Assembly: GCA_023142975.1 (NCBI GenBank)
Contig: JAGLIN010000089.1
Span: 1-7,142 of the forward strand
Length of the DNA: 7,142 bases
Direction of reading: 5' to 3'
From: Candidatus Parcubacteria bacterium
GTDB lineage: Bacteria; Patescibacteriota; Minisyncoccia; JAHIHE01; JAGLIN01
Shown: positions 5,630-7,142 of the stretch, in pieces
Numbering within the stretch: the stretch's first letter is position 1
Layout: every line of letters begins with the position of its first letter
Notes under the pieces: generated by a model
What the model was told of the DNA's origin: nothing
Database searches by the model: none
What the model saw: only the letters and a program-made list of their open reading frames with translations
Program-made: the position numbers and the translations under genes

Positions 5630-5655
5630 AAAAAACGGATTGTTCCGCTTTTTTT
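5630..5655 (+). terminator. Intrinsic terminator of the small transcription unit
   Basis: cgga (5636-5639) and tccg (5644-5647) form a 4-pair core with a ttgt loop. After one A-C mismatch, the A run (5630-5634) pairs with the T run, which spans 5649-5655. It closes a transcript of about 320 bases that begins near 5334. Confidence 0.65.
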
Positions 5656-5669
5656 GTTCTTGAAATAAT

Positions 5670-5771
5670 TTCTACCCAGCTTTAGCTGAGGGTTCGTGAA
5701 GCTTTAGCTTCAGTGTTTTTAAAACTCGTGAGGTTAAAACCTCACTGACCCTCAGCTAAAGCTGGGTAGAA
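5670..5771. repeat. Nested palindromic repeat element built of hairpin modules
   Basis: Bases 5670-5693 and 5748-5771 are perfect 24-base inverted repeats. Inside lie two related 22-base units (5694-5715 and 5726-5747), each a hairpin (tgaagct with agcttca; gtgaggtt with aacctcac), separated by a weak gtttt/aaaac palindrome. Each outer arm is itself a small hairpin (cagct with agctg), and AGCTTTAGCT occurs in both the left arm and the first inner unit. The two inner units differ by two compensatory pairs (A-T to G-C, C-G to T-A), so the structure is kept while the sequence changes. There is no ORF or transposase. It sits between the terminator and the nuclease promoter. It is REP/MITE-like; no family is assigned. 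Confidence 0.88.
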
Positions 5772-5791
5772 CAATATTCAATATCTTAATA

Positions 5792-5820
5792 TTTACACAT
5801 TCCTCTAAATAAGCTACCAT
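5792..5820 (+). promoter_or_regulatory. Candidate promoter for the nuclease gene
   Basis: TTTACA (5792-5797, 5 of 6) and TACCAT (5815-5820, 4 of 6) are 17 bases apart, giving a leader of about 28 bases with no SD before the ATG at 5855. A tatatt at 5821-5826 is an alternative -10. Confidence 0.38.
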
Positions 5821-5854
5821 TATATTAAACACGCTTGATATTTAATACTAATCT

Positions 5855-6961
5855 ATGCGAACTTCATATTCGGCTCTCAACACTTTCCAGACTTGTAGCT
5901 TGAAATACAAATTCCAAAACATTGATAAAATAAAAACTCCCAAATCCAAGGAAGCGGTTTTTGGGACGATTATTCATAGCGTTTTGAAATTTCTGCATAA
6001 TCCACAGCCTATTCCTCCAACAATTGAAGACGTTTTGGAATATTATAATAATTTATGGAACAGCGAAATTTACGAAGATAAACAAGAAGAAATGGCAGTC
6101 CTGTCAAACGGAATTAAAATTTTGCAAAGTTATTATGAAAAAAATAATCCCAAAAATTTTAATGTTATTGATCTGGAAACAAGATTTAATCTGGATATAG
6201 AAGATATAACTCTGTCGGGAATTATAGATCGCATTGATAAATTGGAAGATGGCTCATTTGAAATCATTGATTACAAAACGGGTAAAAAACTTCCTTCTCA
6301 GCAAGATATTGATAACGACTTTCAGTTGTCTATTTACAATATGGCAGTTACAAATCGCTGGCCGAAACTTAATCAGCCGATTAAATTGAGCTTGTATTAT
6401 TTGAAGCATGGTATTAAGCTTTCCAGCCTCAGAACGCCAGAACAAATAGCGCAAACGAAACAAATTATTTTGGATATTATTGAAGAAATTAAAAAAGGAA
6501 ATTTCATTCCTACGCCAAATCCTTTATGTGACTGGTGCGGCTATCAAAAAGAATGCCCGATGTTCCAGCATAAATTTAAAAAGGAAGAAAAAGAAGATAT
6601 AGACATTAAAGTAGTTTTAAAAGAATATTACGAACTAAAATCCGAAGACAAAAAAAATAAACAGCGAGTAGCTGAATTGCAGAAAATGATTAATGAATAT
6701 TGCGATGCTGAAAATATAGAGCGAGTTTTCGGCGACGGGATTTATATTACCAGAACCGCCCAGCAAAGATTTAGTTATGACATTATTAAAGTAAAAAATG
6801 TTCTGGAACCGCTCAATAAATGGAACGAAGTCATTTCCATTGATTCCGTGAAATTAAAAAATGTTTTGTCGGGTTTGTCTTATGAAGATAAAAAAGAAAT
6901 TGAAAACGCAAAGGAGTTGAAAAAAGAATTTAAGAGTTTGAGTTTGAAGGAAGAAAAATAA
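5855..6961 (+). CDS. PD-(D/E)XK nuclease, RecB/Cas4-like, with predicted Fe-S cluster
   Basis: The 368-residue protein has the order of motifs of RecB-family nucleases (PF12705 type). SYSALNTFQTCSLKYKF (4-20) supplies the first cysteine, C14. FGTIIHSVL (36-44) gives H41. LSGIIDRID (120-128) gives D125, and EIIDYKTGK (136-144) gives the D139-x-K141 core. DFQLSIY (155-161) is the Q-x-x-x-Y motif. CDWCGYQKEC (225-234) adds three cysteines, so C14, C225, C228 and C234 can bind a 4Fe-4S cluster as in Cas4 and AddB. Residues 240-368 are a lysine/glutamate-rich, largely helical extension of unknown role. It probably acts on DNA ends in repair or recombination. No helicase partner or CRISPR array is near, so Cas4 is not supported. 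It has no SD and ends two bases before an inverted-repeat element. Confidence 0.88.
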   Translation: MRTSYSALNTFQTCSLKYKFQNIDKIKTPKSKEAVFGTIIHSVLKFLHNPQPIPPTIEDVLEYYNNLWNSEIYEDKQEEMAVLSNGIKILQSYYEKNNPKNFNVIDLETRFNLDIEDITLSGIIDRIDKLEDGSFEIIDYKTGKKLPSQQDIDNDFQLSIYNMAVTNRWPKLNQPIKLSLYYLKHGIKLSSLRTPEQIAQTKQIILDIIEEIKKGNFIPTPNPLCDWCGYQKECPMFQHKFKKEEKEDIDIKVVLKEYYELKSEDKKNKQRVAELQKMINEYCDAENIERVFGDGIYITRTAQQRFSYDIIKVKNVLEPLNKWNEVISIDSVKLKNVLSGLSYEDKKEIENAKELKKEFKSLSLKEEK

Positions 6962-6962
6962 T

Positions 6963-7134
6963 TTGTCATCTCCGCGAAGGCGGAGATCCAGATGAAATAT
7001 CGTAAGTATGAATTTTAGAACAAAAATCTTGCAAACGGATTAATAGTAATATTTTTTTGATATTTCAACTACTGTAATGACATTTATAATTTAACGGAAT
7101 TTCATCTGGATTCCTGCCTCCGCAGGAATGACAA
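6963..7134. repeat. 172-base element with 36-base terminal inverted repeats
   Basis: The ends 6963-6998 and 7099-7134 are inverted copies matching at 29 of 36 positions. Each end holds its own 6-pair hairpin (6970-6975 with 6980-6985; 7112-7117 with 7122-7127). Six of the seven differences are three compensatory base-pair changes in that stem; the seventh is in the loop. The GTCAT...GGAATCCAG type of sequence is familiar to me as a dispersed bacterial repeat. The central 100 bases are AT-rich without an ORF. There is no transposase and no clear target-site duplication. It begins two bases after the nuclease stop; it has no T run, so it is not a standard terminator. Confidence 0.82.
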
Positions 7135-7142
7135 TACTATAG

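Noticed and set aside
5334..5655. Known housekeeping RNA (tmRNA, RNase P RNA, SRP RNA, 6S)
   Set aside because: None of the signature motifs I know for these RNAs is present, so it is left as an unassigned structured unit.
5670..5771. tRNA-like cloverleaf
   Set aside because: The multi-hairpin shape is suggestive, but there is no acceptor CCA, no T-loop or anticodon-loop consensus, and the arms are far too long.
5855..6961. Calling the nuclease Cas4
   Set aside because: Motifs fit Cas4 and other RecB-like nucleases equally, but there is no CRISPR array or cas gene and the C-terminal extension is longer than in Cas4.
6963..7134. Target-site duplication around the inverted-repeat element
   Set aside because: The flanks (...aaaaataat and tactatag) share no convincing direct repeat, and the right flank is cut short by the window.
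1..7142. UGA recoded as glycine, as in some CPR lineages
   Set aside because: Three genes end at TGA and no long frame needs read-through of TGA.

Overview
The window is AT-rich bacterial chromosome. It carries six protein genes (one cut by the left edge), one small 57-codon gene, and an unusually dense set of palindromic repeats. TGA is used as an ordinary stop (genes ending at 1314, 3458 and 5545) and does not occur inside the reading frames, so the standard bacterial code applies. The short, divergent PriA, the compact spacing, the lack of Shine-Dalgarno (SD) sequences before most starts and the low GC suggest a Patescibacteria/CPR organism (Parcubacteria-like). That is an inference: no rRNA or other decisive marker is present.

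Layout. (1) 1-1314, plus strand: the C-terminal part of PriA, with a cluster of palindromic elements translated in frame near its start and a second short repeat-like word further on. (2) 1316-1960, minus strand: an unrecognised 214-residue protein, convergent with priA, with a strong SD and a TTG start. (3) 2109-3458, plus: an FAD/NAD(P)-type oxidoreductase of the phytoene desaturase/amine oxidase fold. (4) A bidirectional terminator at about 3473-3511, then on the minus strand a DUF5680 protein (3510-3977) and, upstream of it, myo-inositol-1-phosphate synthase (4039-5145). (5) 5300-5655, plus: a compact transcription unit with a good sigma-70 promoter, a 5' hairpin, an SD, a 57-codon ORF, further hairpins and an intrinsic terminator. 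(6) 5670-5771: a nested palindrome built of hairpin modules. (7) 5855-6961, plus: a RecB/Cas4-like PD-(D/E)XK nuclease with a predicted Fe-S cluster. (8) 6963-7134: a 172-base element with 36-base inverted ends, each end containing a hairpin that co-varies with the other.

How the genes relate. PriA and the nuclease both belong to DNA replication/repair but are not adjacent. Inositol phosphate synthase supplies the precursor of inositol lipids or solutes. The oxidoreductase might act on an isoprenoid or lipid, but nothing here ties it to the synthase. No CRISPR array, phage module, transposase or obvious defence operon is visible. The features most worth following are the small structured unit at 5300-5655 and the palindromic repeats, two of which show paired compensatory substitutions and several of which have been absorbed into a protein-coding gene.
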